This document shows, piece after piece, positions 16,138-25,800 of a stretch of DNA of 62,505 nt. How positions within the stretch are numbered: position 1 is the first letter of the stretch; every line of letters begins with the position of its first letter. The notes beneath the pieces are model-generated. The model worked only from the letters and a program-made list of their open reading frames with translations. It searched no databases and was not told the origin of the DNA. Made by a program: the position numbers and the translations under genes. Origin of the DNA: Catenulispora rubra (GTDB lineage: Bacteria; Actinomycetota; Actinomycetes; Streptomycetales; Catenulisporaceae); assembly GCF_015356825.1 (NCBI RefSeq), contig NZ_JAACYW010000033.1:1-62505 (forward strand). The letters run 5' to 3'.

Positions 16138-16214
16138 GGCGATGCGGATCCTCTTGGGATCCGTCGCCGGTTTCAATCGCTGCTGAGCGAGCGTGGGTTT
16201 CTCGTTCAGCAGCG
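16138..16214. terminator. Two further hairpins between convergent genes
   Basis: The first is an imperfect stem of GGCGATGCGGATCC (16138-16151) with GGATCCGTCGCC (16157-16168). The second pairs CGCTGCTGAGCGAG (16178-16191) with CTCGTTCAGCAGCG (16201-16214) with one mismatch. The latter lies 8 bases beyond the stop of the minus-strand propeller gene and is probably its terminator. Confidence 0.6.
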
Positions 16215-16221
16215 GATGTGT

Positions 16222-17448
16222 TCAGCCCGCAGCCGGATCCAGCGCGCTGACCGCAGCCGGCGCCATCTGCGAGATCCGCTCACGCTGCGGGAACGTGCCG
16301 ACCGGCACGCGTGCGACCTCCGTCGCGGTGGCGTAGTCGACCACTGACACCTGGCCGAGGTGGCTCAGCGAGACGAAGCAGTACTGGCCGTCGGCACTGG
16401 TCTGGCCCCAGTACGGCAGCGCGCCGCTGGGGTAGTTCACCATGCCGCTGGTGCTCAGGTCCGAGGTGGAGACGATCGCGGTGTAGTCGTCGATGGTGCC
16501 GACGTCGCAGAGCTTTGATCCGTCGCCGTTCAGTGCGAGCCCGTGGTGGGCCGAGTTCTTCGGGTAGTCGTCCGGCTTCATCGTCGTTCCGCCGCTGGCG
16601 TACGGCATCTGGACCGTGTTCAGGATCTTCGAGGTGTTCAGGTCGTACTTCACGAAGCCGTTCAGGTACGACAGGTCCGCGTAGAACGTGTGGCCGTCGG
16701 GCGCGATCTCGTTCGGGCGGATCCCGTGCGGGAACGTCCAGGTCTTCACGACCTGCAGCGTGCTGGCGTCCACCTTGGTCAGCTGGAACGAGCCCTTGGC
16801 CCACTCCAGGGACTGCGGCAGCGAGACGGTGCCGATGCTGGAGTTGTAGATGTACTTGCCGTCGGCGCTGTAGTCGTTCTGGTGCGGGTAGGTGCCGGTG
16901 GCGAACGTGCCCACGACGGTCCCGGTCGCGGTGTTGAAGACTTCCGCCTCCTGCGCGGTGGTCGCGGACACGACGTAGCGGGTGCCGTCGGGGGAGAGCG
17001 CGGCGTGGTCGGCGTGGAAGCCGTCGAGCCGGGTGTGCCAGAGCTCGGCGTGCGTGGTCAGGTCGAAGGCGGCGACGTCGTCCAGGTTGCCGCGCGAGAC
17101 GTAGAGCGTGCGGCCGTCGGGGGAGACCGTGGCGTCGTCGACGTAGCGGTCGCCGCCCTCGACCGCGCGCACGATTTCGTAGCCGGCCAGCCAGATCGGG
17201 TTGATGTAGATCTCGAACATGCGCTGCGACAGGTCCGGGATGACGTTGATCGAGCCGAGGTTGGCGAAGGTGTGGCCGTCGATCACGCTGACCGTGCCGG
17301 CCTGGCTGTTGCCGACCACGAGCACGTCGCGCAGGCCGGTGTCGGCGGACGCGCCCGGGGCGGCGGTCAGCGAGGTGGCCGTCAGGCCGGCCGCGGTGAG
17401 GCCCGCCGCGGCGAGGATCCGGGTGAGTCGCTGGAGTCTTCGTGGCAT
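16222..17448 (-). CDS. Secreted YncE-like beta-propeller protein
   Basis: This 408-residue protein has a signal peptide (RRLQRLTRILAAAGLTAAG...SADTG, cleavage near residue 36) and then a seven-bladed propeller of the YncE/cytochrome-D1-like type. Blade signatures recur: VVGNSQAGTVSVIDGHTFAN, ATVSPDGRTLYVSRGNLDD, ALSPDGTRYVVSATT, DYSADGKYIYNSS, EIAPDGHTFYADL and TSADGQYCFVSLSHLGQ. Such proteins bind ligands or partner proteins outside the membrane; no catalytic residue is evident. ATG at 17448 follows GGGAG with 7 bases of spacing; the longer frame to 17499 lacks support. Confidence 0.82.
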   Translation of the reverse strand: MPRRLQRLTRILAAAGLTAAGLTATSLTAAPGASADTGLRDVLVVGNSQAGTVSVIDGHTFANLGSINVIPDLSQRMFEIYINPIWLAGYEIVRAVEGGDRYVDDATVSPDGRTLYVSRGNLDDVAAFDLTTHAELWHTRLDGFHADHAALSPDGTRYVVSATTAQEAEVFNTATGTVVGTFATGTYPHQNDYSADGKYIYNSSIGTVSLPQSLEWAKGSFQLTKVDASTLQVVKTWTFPHGIRPNEIAPDGHTFYADLSYLNGFVKYDLNTSKILNTVQMPYASGGTTMKPDDYPKNSAHHGLALNGDGSKLCDVGTIDDYTAIVSTSDLSTSGMVNYPSGALPYWGQTSADGQYCFVSLSHLGQVSVVDYATATEVARVPVGTFPQRERISQMAPAAVSALDPAAG

Positions 17449-17562
17449 GATTTGCTCCCAAGATCGTACTGTGGGGTAATATCGGGGCCTTGAGAACATA
17501 GAGTCGTTGCGCGGAAGAGTCCATGGCGACGCCGGATCCTGTCGCGGCGTGGCAAAAAAGCG

Positions 17563-18885
17563 CTAACAGCCGCTGTCGGCGATGACGTAGTAGCCCGGGC
17601 TGGTCTCCTTCAGGGTGTGGGTGACGAAGACGTTCCACAGGCCCATGTTCTGGTTGGAGCCGTCGGCGTAGGTGTAGCCGCCGGATTGGTAGGCGCGGCC
17701 GGCGACGGTCTGCGCGTAGTTGTTCGCCGTGAAGCACGCGGCTGGCGCAGAGGATGTCGGTGGCGTGGAAGGCGTAGTCGAAGGCGTGGTCGGCGGTGTC
17801 GTCGAGGGCGTGGTCGAAGGCGTCGATGTGGGAGGCGTCCCAGAGTTCAGCCCCCAGAACGTCGCCGTGTAGTACGTCGAGCAGATGTAGCTCAGGAAGT
17901 ACGCGCCGGTGGACCCGCACTGCGCGGTCCCGGAACCCGGGTCAACCGCCAGCCCGTGTCCCATCCCGCTGATCGAGTACATCTCGACGGCCGGTTTCCC
18001 GTTGCCGTCGTTGTACACCGATTCCGTGGTCCCGCCGCTCAAGGTCTGCGTGCTCGACGCGGTCTGGCCGATGCCCCACGCGTTGGTCCACTGGTCGCGC
18101 AGCTCGGTGGCGTTGACCGGATAGACCGTGTAGTCCGCGGACCCCTGCCAGATCGCGACGCGCGGCCACGGCCCGTTGTATCCGGGGTCTGAGTTGCGGA
18201 CCTTGTCGCCCCACTGTGCCGGCGTGAGGTTCTGGCTACTGTTCTGACACGACGAAGCGGCGGACTGCGTCGTCGCGCACTGTGCCGGCAGCCCGGAGTC
18301 GATCGCCCCGCCGGCGAACACGTCCGGATAGTCGGCGAGCAGGTCGGCGGTGAGCCCGGCGCCGGCGGACAGTCCGGTGACGTAGATCCGGTGCGGATCC
18401 GAGCCGTAGTGGCTCTCGGCGTACGACACCATCGCCGCGACGGACGCGGCTTCGCCGTTGCCGCGCGTGTCCTTCGTCGAGTCGAACCAGCTGAAGCAGG
18501 ACAGTGAGTTGTTCGCGCTGGAGGTCTGCGGGAACACCACCGTGAAGCCCCACTGGTCGGCGAACTGTGACCAGCCGGAGTGGCCGTAGTAGTCGGTGGC
18601 GGTCTGCGTGCAGCCGTGCAGGGCCACGACCAGCGGGGCGCCCTGCGGCAGACTTTGCGGGACGTAGCTGTACATCGCCAGGTTGCCCGGGTTGGACCCG
18701 AAGTTCGTGACCTGATTCAGGGATGAGGCGGCGTGCGCGGGCGAGGCGCCGGAGGGGGAGAGGGTCAGGGCTGAGGCGGCCAGGGTCAGGAGTGCGGCTG
18801 CGAGCGAGGCCAGGGCGCCGCGGCGGCGGCCGGACGTTCGGGGTGTGGGGGTGCAGAGTGTGCGGGTGCGGGACGTGCGGGGCAT
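17563..18885 (-). CDS. Secreted PHB depolymerase/feruloyl-esterase-type hydrolase with C-terminal binding module
   Basis: This 440-residue exported esterase has a basic signal peptide ending near PAHAASS (about residue 52), then an alpha/beta-hydrolase domain of the Esterase_PHB class (carbohydrate esterase 1-like). The oxyanion region is VVALHGCTQTATD, the nucleophile is Ser173 in VTGLSAGAG, the acid is probably in WQGSADYTV, and the histidine is in SGMGHGLAVD. A Thr/Pro/Ser linker of some 30 residues leads to a C-terminal module of about 58 residues (CFTANNYAQTVAGRAY ... ADSGC) bounded by two cysteines and likely to bind polymer. It should hydrolyse extracellular polyhydroxyalkanoate or plant-wall esters. 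ATG 18885 follows GGGAGG. Confidence 0.87.
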   Translation of the reverse strand: MPRTSRTRTLCTPTPRTSGRRRGALASLAAALLTLAASALTLSPSGASPAHAASSLNQVTNFGSNPGNLAMYSYVPQSLPQGAPLVVALHGCTQTATDYYGHSGWSQFADQWGFTVVFPQTSSANNSLSCFSWFDSTKDTRGNGEAASVAAMVSYAESHYGSDPHRIYVTGLSAGAGLTADLLADYPDVFAGGAIDSGLPAQCATTQSAASSCQNSSQNLTPAQWGDKVRNSDPGYNGPWPRVAIWQGSADYTVYPVNATELRDQWTNAWGIGQTASSTQTLSGGTTESVYNDGNGKPAVEMYSISGMGHGLAVDPGSGTAQCGSTGAYFLSYICSTYYTATFWGLNSGTPPTSTPSTTPSTTPPTTPSTTPSTPPTSSAPAACFTANNYAQTVAGRAYQSGGYTYADGSNQNMGLWNVFVTHTLKETSPGYYVIADSGC

Positions 18886-18989
18886 TGCGAAACCTCCCGT
18901 TCACCGTTGGGGTGACCGGACCGTACTGCCGCTGATGCCTCCGTACGATGTCTGCGGGCCCCATATTCACGGGGCGTGCAGTGGGAACG

Positions 18990-19682
18990 TCAAAGGGCTG
19001 CGTCGAGGAGGATCTGCGCCAGCTCGCGCGGCTTGGAGAACATCGGCCAGTGGCCGGTGTCCAGCTCGACCAGCTGCCAGTTCCCGCGGGTGATCAGCTC
19101 GGCCAGGTCCTCGTCGAGCTCGTCTTCGGGGAAGCATTTGACGTAGGTCGCCGGGAGGTTGGCGACCGAGCGTGCCAGCACGGCGGGCTCGGTCAGGGTG
19201 GCGCCCGGGTGCGGCGTCGCGCCGGCCACGATCCGGGCGATCTGCTCCTCGGTGAGATCGTGTTCCTCGAAGTTCGCGGCCGGCATGACTGGCCAGAAAC
19301 CGGCGTTCTCGGCGAGCGTCGCCTTCAGTGCCGTGCCGCCGTCCGGCATGATCGAGACGAACGGCTCGCCGTCGACGGGGACCGCGGAGTCGACGAAGAC
19401 GACGCGGGCCAGCCGGTCGCCGATCCGTTCCGCAGCCTGGCCGACCGGGATGCCGGAGTAGCTGTGGCCGACCAGGACCACGTCGTGCAGGTCCTCACCC
19501 TCGACCAGGTCGACGATGTCCTGGACGTGGGTCTGTTGCCCGGCCGGGACGCCCTGCTTCTCCGCCAGGCCGGACAAGGTCAGCGGGTGCGCGCCGTGGC
19601 CGGCCGCGCGCAGGTGGGGCGTCACGTCGTCCCAGGCCCACGCGCCGAGCCGGGCTCCTGCGACCAGAACGAAATCTGCCAT
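18990..19682 (-). CDS. Alpha/beta hydrolase, EstC-like
   Basis: This 230-residue cytoplasmic alpha/beta hydrolase starts ADFVLVAGARLGAWAWDDV, where the usual HG oxyanion pair reads as AGARLGAW, and has a nucleophile elbow LVGHSYSG with Ser74. The C-terminal histidine is in LDTGHWPMFSKP, the usual closing motif. It is similar to the small EstC/methylesterase/hydroxynitrile lyase group. Substrate unknown. It lies on the same strand as the downstream-numbered methyltransferase gene with a 55-bp gap and could be co-transcribed after it. Confidence 0.85.
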   Translation of the reverse strand: MADFVLVAGARLGAWAWDDVTPHLRAAGHGAHPLTLSGLAEKQGVPAGQQTHVQDIVDLVEGEDLHDVVLVGHSYSGIPVGQAAERIGDRLARVVFVDSAVPVDGEPFVSIMPDGGTALKATLAENAGFWPVMPAANFEEHDLTEEQIARIVAGATPHPGATLTEPAVLARSVANLPATYVKCFPEDELDEDLAELITRGNWQLVELDTGHWPMFSKPRELAQILLDAAL

Positions 19683-19737
19683 GGCTGCACGGTATCGGAG
19701 CGGCTGGGGCTCCTGGCGACCGGTTTTACGACAGGCC

Positions 19738-20577
19738 TTAGGCGCGCTTGCGGCCGACTGCGGCGTAGGTGATCTCCTGGCGGTCCTCGGGGACCGGGCC
19801 GTCGGGACGCCACTCGGCCAGCAGTACCAGGCCCGGCTCCACCAGCTCCACGCCGCGGAGCAGGGTCATGACCTCGGTCGAGGTCCGCACCCGGCACGGC
19901 ATCGACGAGGCCTGATACGCGGCCTGCACGGCGTCCCCGATCTCCGGGGCGAAGTCCGGCGTGCCGTGGCTGATCGCCAGGTAGCTGCCTTCGGGCACGG
20001 CGTCGAGCAGGGTGCTGATGAGCTCGGCGGGGTTCTCGTTGTCCGGCATGAAGTGCAGGATCCCGATCAGCAGGACCGCCACCGGCCGGGTGAAGTCGAT
20101 GACGTCGGTCAGCGTCGGGTCGGCCAGGAGCTTGCCGGGCTCGCGGGCGTCGGCGTGGATGAAGACGGTGCGGCCGTGGTCCTGGTCGGCCATCAGGACC
20201 CTGGCATGCGCCAGCACGATCGGGTCGTTGTCTATGTAGGCGACCCGGGAGTCCGGGGACACCTTCTGCGCTACCTCGTGGGTGTTCTCCTGCGTCGGCA
20301 GGCCGGTCCCGATGTCGATGAACTGCCGGATGCCGGACTCGGCGAGGAAGCGGACCGCGCGCCGCAGGTACTCGCGCTGCTCCCGACACGTGTCGCGCAT
20401 CCCCGGGTTCCCCTTGAGGATCCGCGCCGCGGCCTCGCGGTCCGCCGGGAAGTTGTCCTTGCCACCGAGGAAGAAGTCGTATACCCGAGCGATGTGCGCC
20501 ACGGACGTGTCGATGGTGGTCGGCAGCCAGTGCCCGACCCCTTCGACACCGTCCTGACGCTGGCCGTTCTCAGACAT
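19738..20577 (-). CDS. Actinobacterial SAM-dependent methyltransferase (Methyltransf_19/DUF574 type)
   Basis: This 279-residue protein belongs to a family abundant in Streptomyces-like actinomycetes. The N-terminal signature IDTSVAHIARVYDFFLGGKD (about 22-41) and the SAM-site strand FIDIGTGLPTQENTHE are diagnostic. AYIDNDPIVLAHARVL supplies the acidic residue for the ribose of SAM. The substrates of this family are largely unknown; many members sit beside XRE regulators, but none is seen here. ATG at 20577 follows GGAGG with 5 bases of spacing. Confidence 0.9.
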   Translation of the reverse strand: MSENGQRQDGVEGVGHWLPTTIDTSVAHIARVYDFFLGGKDNFPADREAAARILKGNPGMRDTCREQREYLRRAVRFLAESGIRQFIDIGTGLPTQENTHEVAQKVSPDSRVAYIDNDPIVLAHARVLMADQDHGRTVFIHADAREPGKLLADPTLTDVIDFTRPVAVLLIGILHFMPDNENPAELISTLLDAVPEGSYLAISHGTPDFAPEIGDAVQAAYQASSMPCRVRTSTEVMTLLRGVELVEPGLVLLAEWRPDGPVPEDRQEITYAAVGRKRA

Positions 20578-20669
20578 GCGAACCTCCACCTCGGCGGCCG
20601 GCCCCGTACGCGGCGGCCCGTTGGAGAGCCAGGATACTGTGCGCCGCATCACGTCGCCGGAGGCGGTGC

Positions 20670-21230
20670 CTACGGCTTGGCGACCTCGGCAGCGAGCTGG
20701 TCGACGCTGCCGGTGAACTGCACGGTCTCCGAGTTGAACGGCTTCACCGCGGCGACGCCCGCGCTCTTGGCGTTCGCGCCGGGAGTCTCGAACCTGCCGT
20801 TCGGGCCGCCGACCACGTAGAAGTGGCCCGGCGAGTATTGATGGAGGAAGAGCACCGTCGCCTCGCCGACCTTGAACAGCGGGTCATCCTCCGTCGAGAC
20901 CGGCGTGCCGTCCGACATCGATCCACCGGTCTGGTGGATCGTGATGGCCGAACCCGCCACGGTGGTCTTCGCCTTGTCGGCGAGTACTTTCGAGACGGCG
21001 AACGTGAAATCTGTGGACGGGCTATCGCCCGACGTCGTCTGCTTCGCGACCGCGGTGAAGGAGCCTGCGACCACGAGGTTGCTGTGGGCTGTCAGGTCAT
21101 GGATGTCGTTGTAGTGCTCCGCCCACGAGACCGCAGACTGTTGGTGACTCGCCGACGACGAACACGCTGCGAGGAGGGACCCCATGATGATGATCCCTGA
21201 AGCGGCGAGAGCCTGGCTGCACCTGGACAT
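20670..21230 (-). CDS. Putative lipoprotein of unknown function
   Basis: This 186-residue protein has a signal peptide with a lipobox LLAAC (Cys23), so it should be lipid-anchored at the outer face of the membrane. The mature part is mainly beta (LVVAGSFTAVAKQTTSG, ATVLFLHQYSPGHFYVVGG) and ends with a Val/Ala-rich stretch. Phrases such as HSNLVVAGSF, VLFL and YVVGGPNGRF resemble a small group of actinobacterial lipoproteins, but I know no function for it. ATG 21230 has a G-rich stretch about 9 bases upstream. Confidence 0.7.
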   Translation of the reverse strand: MSRCSQALAASGIIIMGSLLAACSSSASHQQSAVSWAEHYNDIHDLTAHSNLVVAGSFTAVAKQTTSGDSPSTDFTFAVSKVLADKAKTTVAGSAITIHQTGGSMSDGTPVSTEDDPLFKVGEATVLFLHQYSPGHFYVVGGPNGRFETPGANAKSAGVAAVKPFNSETVQFTGSVDQLAAEVAKP

Positions 21231-21307
21231 GGCCTGAACCCCCTTGGCTGCGTTCGAGCATGGTGGGGCTCAGGGCGCATGTCAATGCTCTAAGTTTCTT
21301 CCTCAGA

Positions 21308-21736
21308 TCACTCTGCGGGCGCGCCGCCGGCGGCGACGTCGACCACCCACGTGACGCCGAACCGGTCGGTGAGCATTCCGTAGGCCGGGGCCCATGGCGA
21401 GGGCTCCAGCTTCTGCAGGATGGTGGCGCCGTCGGCCAGCTTCTCCCAGACCGAGGTCACGTCGTCGACGGTCTCGCCGCGGACGGACTCGAAGAAGGGG
21501 GTGACGCCCTTGTCGTAGGGGCGGTCGGCCGGGACGTCGAAGGCCATGATGGCGAAGCCGCTGGGGGCTGTGACCTGGCCCCACATGATCAGTTCTGCCT
21601 CCTCGGGGGTCTGGGCGGCGTGCATGGCGCCGTAGGTGATGACGGTCAGTTCGCCGTCGAAGACGTCGCGGTAGAACTCCAGCGCTGCTCGGGCGTCGCC
21701 GCGGAAATTGACGTGGGTTGTGGATTTGATGCTCAT
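21308..21736 (-). CDS. PhnB-like VOC family protein
   Basis: This 142-residue protein is a PhnB/3-demethylubiquinone-methyltransferase-like VOC domain. The signature runs VNFRGDARAALEFYRDVFDG, ELIMWGQV, and the C-terminal PWAPAYGMLTDRFGVTWVVD with the conserved D-x-F-G-V-x-W. Members often bind small metabolites; the substrate is unknown. It is divergent, by 51 bp, from a WYL-domain regulator, a common pairing that suggests that regulator controls it. ATG 21736 lacks a good ribosome binding site. Confidence 0.85.
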   Translation of the reverse strand: MSIKSTTHVNFRGDARAALEFYRDVFDGELTVITYGAMHAAQTPEEAELIMWGQVTAPSGFAIMAFDVPADRPYDKGVTPFFESVRGETVDDVTSVWEKLADGATILQKLEPSPWAPAYGMLTDRFGVTWVVDVAAGGAPAE

Positions 21737-21787
21737 GGCAGGAACTTTTGCAGCAGTAGCGGCCAGGTTGTGTCCTCTACTCGCGGC

Positions 21788-22774
21788 ATGATGGAAGACA
21801 TGCCGAAGACCTCCGCACGGTTGTTGTCCCTGTTGTCCCTGTTGCAGGCGCGCCGGGATTGGCCGGGTGCGGACCTGGCCTCGCGGTTGGAGGTGAGTGC
21901 GCGGACGGTGCGGCGCGACGTCGACCGGCTGCGGGAGCTCGGGTATCCGATCGCGACGGTGAAGGGGCCGGACGGCGGCTACCGGCTGGGCGCCGGGTCG
22001 GAGCTGCCGCCGCTGCTGTTCGACGACGACCAGGCCGTCGCGCTGGCCGCCGCATTGCAAAGCGCGGTGGTCGGCGGCGGCGGGATGGAGGAGGCCGCGA
22101 TGCGCGCGCTGAACACCGTGCGGCAGGTGATGCCTTCGCGGCTGCGGCGGCGGGTCGACATGTTCCAGGTGACGGCGATCGGCACGGCGGCGGCCGCGGT
22201 CGGCGTGGAAGTGCTGATGACGCTCAGCGCTGCGGTCCACGCCCGCGAGGTGCTGCGCTTCGACTACGCCGACGCCCCACGAAAGGCCGAGCCGCACCAC
22301 CTCGTGACACGCGGCGGCCGCTGGTACCTTGTGGCGTGGGACCTCGACCGCGACGACTGGCGCGTCTTCCGCGCCGACCACATCAGCCCGCGCACCCCGA
22401 ACGGCCCGCGCTTCACCCCGCGCGAGGTGCCAGGCGGCGACGTGGCCGCGTTCGTCACCAGCCGGTTCCAGGGCAATGACGGTACAGGCGGCGCTGGCGG
22501 TACCGACGGCACAGGCGGCGTCGGCGGCTGGCCCTGCCGCGGCGAAGTGATCCTCCACGCGCCGATCGCCGCCGTGGCCCCGTTCGCCCCCTTCGCCCAC
22601 GACGCCGTCGTCGAGGAGCTGGACTCGGAACGCTGCCGACTCGTGCTGGGATCGTGGTCCTGGCCCGCACTGGCCGCGGCGATCGGCGTGTTCGACGCCG
22701 ACGTCGAGGTCGTCGGGCCGCCGGAGCTGAAGGCCGCGTTCGCCTTGCTGGCACGCCGATACGCCGCGGCTTAG
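21788..22774 (+). CDS. YafY/DeoR-like regulator with HTH_11 and WYL domains
   Basis: This 328-residue transcription factor has an N-terminal winged helix (LLSLLQARRDWPGADLASRL ... RTVRRDVDRLRELG, about residues 13-55) and a WYL ligand-sensing domain (about 140-210, including RGGRWYLVAWDLDRDDWRVF). A short Gly/Thr-rich insert (GTGGAGGTDGTGGVGG, about 229-244) splits the WYL part from the C-terminal WCX domain. WYL domains often sense nucleotides or nucleic acids. It is divergent from the PhnB-like gene, its likely target. ATGs at 21788, 21791 and 21800 are all possible; none has a good ribosome binding site. Confidence 0.87.
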   Translation: MMEDMPKTSARLLSLLSLLQARRDWPGADLASRLEVSARTVRRDVDRLRELGYPIATVKGPDGGYRLGAGSELPPLLFDDDQAVALAAALQSAVVGGGGMEEAAMRALNTVRQVMPSRLRRRVDMFQVTAIGTAAAAVGVEVLMTLSAAVHAREVLRFDYADAPRKAEPHHLVTRGGRWYLVAWDLDRDDWRVFRADHISPRTPNGPRFTPREVPGGDVAAFVTSRFQGNDGTGGAGGTDGTGGVGGWPCRGEVILHAPIAAVAPFAPFAHDAVVEELDSERCRLVLGSWSWPALAAAIGVFDADVEVVGPPELKAAFALLARRYAAA

Positions 22775-22796
22775 CCCGGAAACCGGAAAGCAGCGA

Positions 22797-22825
22797 GGCC
22801 CGGCCGGCGAACCGCCGACCGGACC
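22797..22825. terminator. Convergent-gene hairpin
   Basis: GGCCCGGCCGGCG (22797-22809) pairs with CGCCGACCGGACC (22813-22825) around AAC, with two non-Watson-Crick positions that become G-U in one transcript. It lies between the WYL regulator and the glucanase stop codons. Confidence 0.55.
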
Positions 22826-22863
22826 CCACTAGCGTCAACATTCAGAAAAGCGCAGCTGTCGAT

Positions 22864-25800
22864 CTACTGTGAGAACACCTCCAATTCCGAGAGCTGACCG
22901 GCCGGCCAGCCGGTGTTCGCGGTGAACGTCAGCTTCACGTACCGCACGTTCGCGGCCGTGAACGTGGCGCTCGCCGTGTTCCCCGTGCCGGGGTCGAAGG
23001 TGTAGCCCGCCGACGGCGCGAGCGTCGTGTAGTTCGTGCCGTCGGTGCTGCCCTGGATCAGGATCGTCTGCGTGCGGGTGCCCCACGCCGAGGACGGCGG
23101 GAGGTCCATCACGACGCGGCTGACGCTGTGCGAGGCGCCGAGGTCCACCTGGAACCACTGCGGGAAGGCGTTGTCGGTGCTCTCCCAGTAGGAGCTGGTG
23201 TTGCCGTCGACCGCGTTGGCGGGCCCGTAGTTCTGCGTGGTGCCGCTCGCGGTCGCCGGCTGGTTCAGCGCCAGGTTGGCGTTGCCGCTGGTGGTGCCGG
23301 TGCCCGACAGCGCCACCGTCAGGGGGCTGCTGGGGGCGTTGCTGGCCACCGACAGGGTGCCGTTCGCGGCGCCGGACGCGGTCGGGGTGAAGGTCACCTG
23401 GACCGCACAGGAGGCGCCGGCGGCCAGGGAGCTGCCGCAGTTGTTGGTCTGTGCGAACGGTCCCGTGACGCCGACCGAGGAGACGGCCGCCGCGACGCTG
23501 CCCGGGTTGGTCACCGTCACGGTCTGCGCGCCGCTGGTCGAGCCGACCGCCTGGTTGCCGAACGACACGCTCGACGGGCTCGCCGTCAGGGCGCTGGGGT
23601 TGCCGGTCGAGGAGCCGCCGGGGAAGATCTGGAACTCGGACAGCTGCGCCGCGCTCCAGCCGGTGTTGGCGGTGAAGCTCAGCCGCACGTACCGGGCGCT
23701 GGTCCCGGACGGCAGCGCGATGGTGACCGTGTTGCCGGACGACGGGTTGAACGTGTACCCGGCCGAGCCGACGATCTGGCTGTAGTTCGTCCCGTCGGTG
23801 CTGCCCAGCACGGACAGCGTCTCGGTGCGGGTGTTCCACGCCGAGGACGGCGGCAGGTTCAGCGTCGTCGAGCCGATCGGCTGCGTCGAGCCCAGGTCCA
23901 CCGTGATGGTCTGCGGGTAGCCCGCGCCGTCCTGGCTCTCCCAGTAGCTGCTGGTGTTGCCGTCGGTCACATTGGACGCCACGAACGAGGTCTGCGTGCT
24001 GCTCGCGGTGGCCGGCTGCCCCTGCGCCAGGTTGGTCGAGGAGGTGATGCCGCGCCCGGACAGCGCGACGCTCAGCGGCCCGCCGGGAGCGCTGGTCGAG
24101 ACGGTCAGCGTGCCGGTGGCATTGCCGCCGGTGGTCGGCTTGAACGTCACCTGCGCGGTGCAGGAGGCGCCGGCGGCCAGCGAGCCGCCGCAGTTGTTGG
24201 TCTGCGTGAACGGCCCGGTGGCGCTGATCCCGGACAGCGCCGCGGCGCTGGTGCCCGGGTTGTTGATGGTCACCGACTGCGGCGCGCTGGTCGAGCCGGA
24301 GTTCACGTCGCCGAAGTTCAGGCTGCTCGGCGTGGCGTGCAGGGCGCCGGGCTGCACCGGGTCCGGGAACGTGGTGAGCACCGGGGTGGTGCTCCAGCCG
24401 GAGTTCCCGCTGCCGAGGTTGAAGGTGTAGGCGCCCGCGACGTTGCCCGGGTAGCTGTTGTTGTAGGTGCCCGCGACGCCGATCCCGCTCGCGGTCACGC
24501 CGCTCACGCTCGCCGCGCCGCCGGTCTCGGCCTGGAACACCGTGGTGCCGGTGTTCTGCACGTTCACGTTGCTGATGTTCAGGCCGTTGGCGAGGTGGCC
24601 GGTGCCGTCGCCGCCGACGATCTCGAAGGCCTCATAAGGGCTGTCCAGGATCGCGCCGCCGCTGTAGTTGATCGTGACGTTGCTGAAGTCCGAGTTGTAC
24701 GGGTCGAACTGGACGGCGCCCATCACGTGGCTCCAGTTCGGGTTGTACGCGCCGGCCCGGATCAGGTAGTTGCCGGAGACGGTGATGGTCCCGGACAACG
24801 GGGAGAACGGCTGGAGGAACGCCTCGTTGGAGATGGCCAGGCCGCTGCCCAACGCGTTGTCGTCGGCGATCACGTTGTTGGAGATGGTGTTGTTGGAGCC
24901 GCCGTAGTCGGCGATCCCGTTCGCCAGCGTGGGCGCCACGATCGTGTTGTTGCTGAACGTGATGCCGGAGTCGGCGGTCGGGTAGGACCAGATCGCCAGC
25001 CCGTCGTCGCCGGTGCCGCGGATGAAGTTGTTCTTCACGGTGTTGTTCGTGGCGTTGCCGTTGAAGTTCAGCCCGTCGGCGTCCGTGGACTCGATCACGC
25101 TGTTCTCGACGGTGCCGTTGCTGTTGCCGTACTGGAGCCAGAACCCGACGTTGGTGTCCTGGATCCACAGCCCGTTCACGGTGAAGCCGCTGCCCAGCGA
25201 GCCGTCGATGCCGTTCGCCGAGCTGTCGTCATGGCGTCCGACGGTGTTGCCGAGGATCGCGAAGCCGCTGAGGTTCACCGGCCCGGAGACCGACGAGCTG
25301 TTGTGGATGAACATGTTCGTCTTGATCTGCGAGTACCAGTTGCCGGCCCCGGCGATCGTCGCCTTCTGGGTCTGGATCGCGTTGTTCACCAGGTAGGTGC
25401 CCGGCGGGATCCACACCGAGGTGTTCGCGTTGTTCGCGGCGGTGATCGCGGTGTTGAAGGCGTTGCTGGAGTCGGCGGCGCCGGTGGGGTCGGCGCCCTC
25501 GCTGGTCACGGATATCGAGCCGGACGGCTGGGTCGCCGCCGCCGGGGCGTTCCAGAAGTCCGCGACGTCGATCGTGTAGGGCACCGCGGTGTCGGTCGAG
25601 TCGACCTGCAGCTTCACGACCGTGCCCTGCGGCAGGGTCTGGCCGAACATCATCCGCGCGTCGTCGAAGAACTTGTGCGTCTTGCTGCCGGTGATGCCGC
25701 CGGTGCTGATGTAGCTGTACGCCGAGGTGAGCGAGAGCTCCTTGCTCTGCTTGGTGCCGTTGACGTACACCGACAGCGAGCCGGACGCGCCCTGGTTGAG

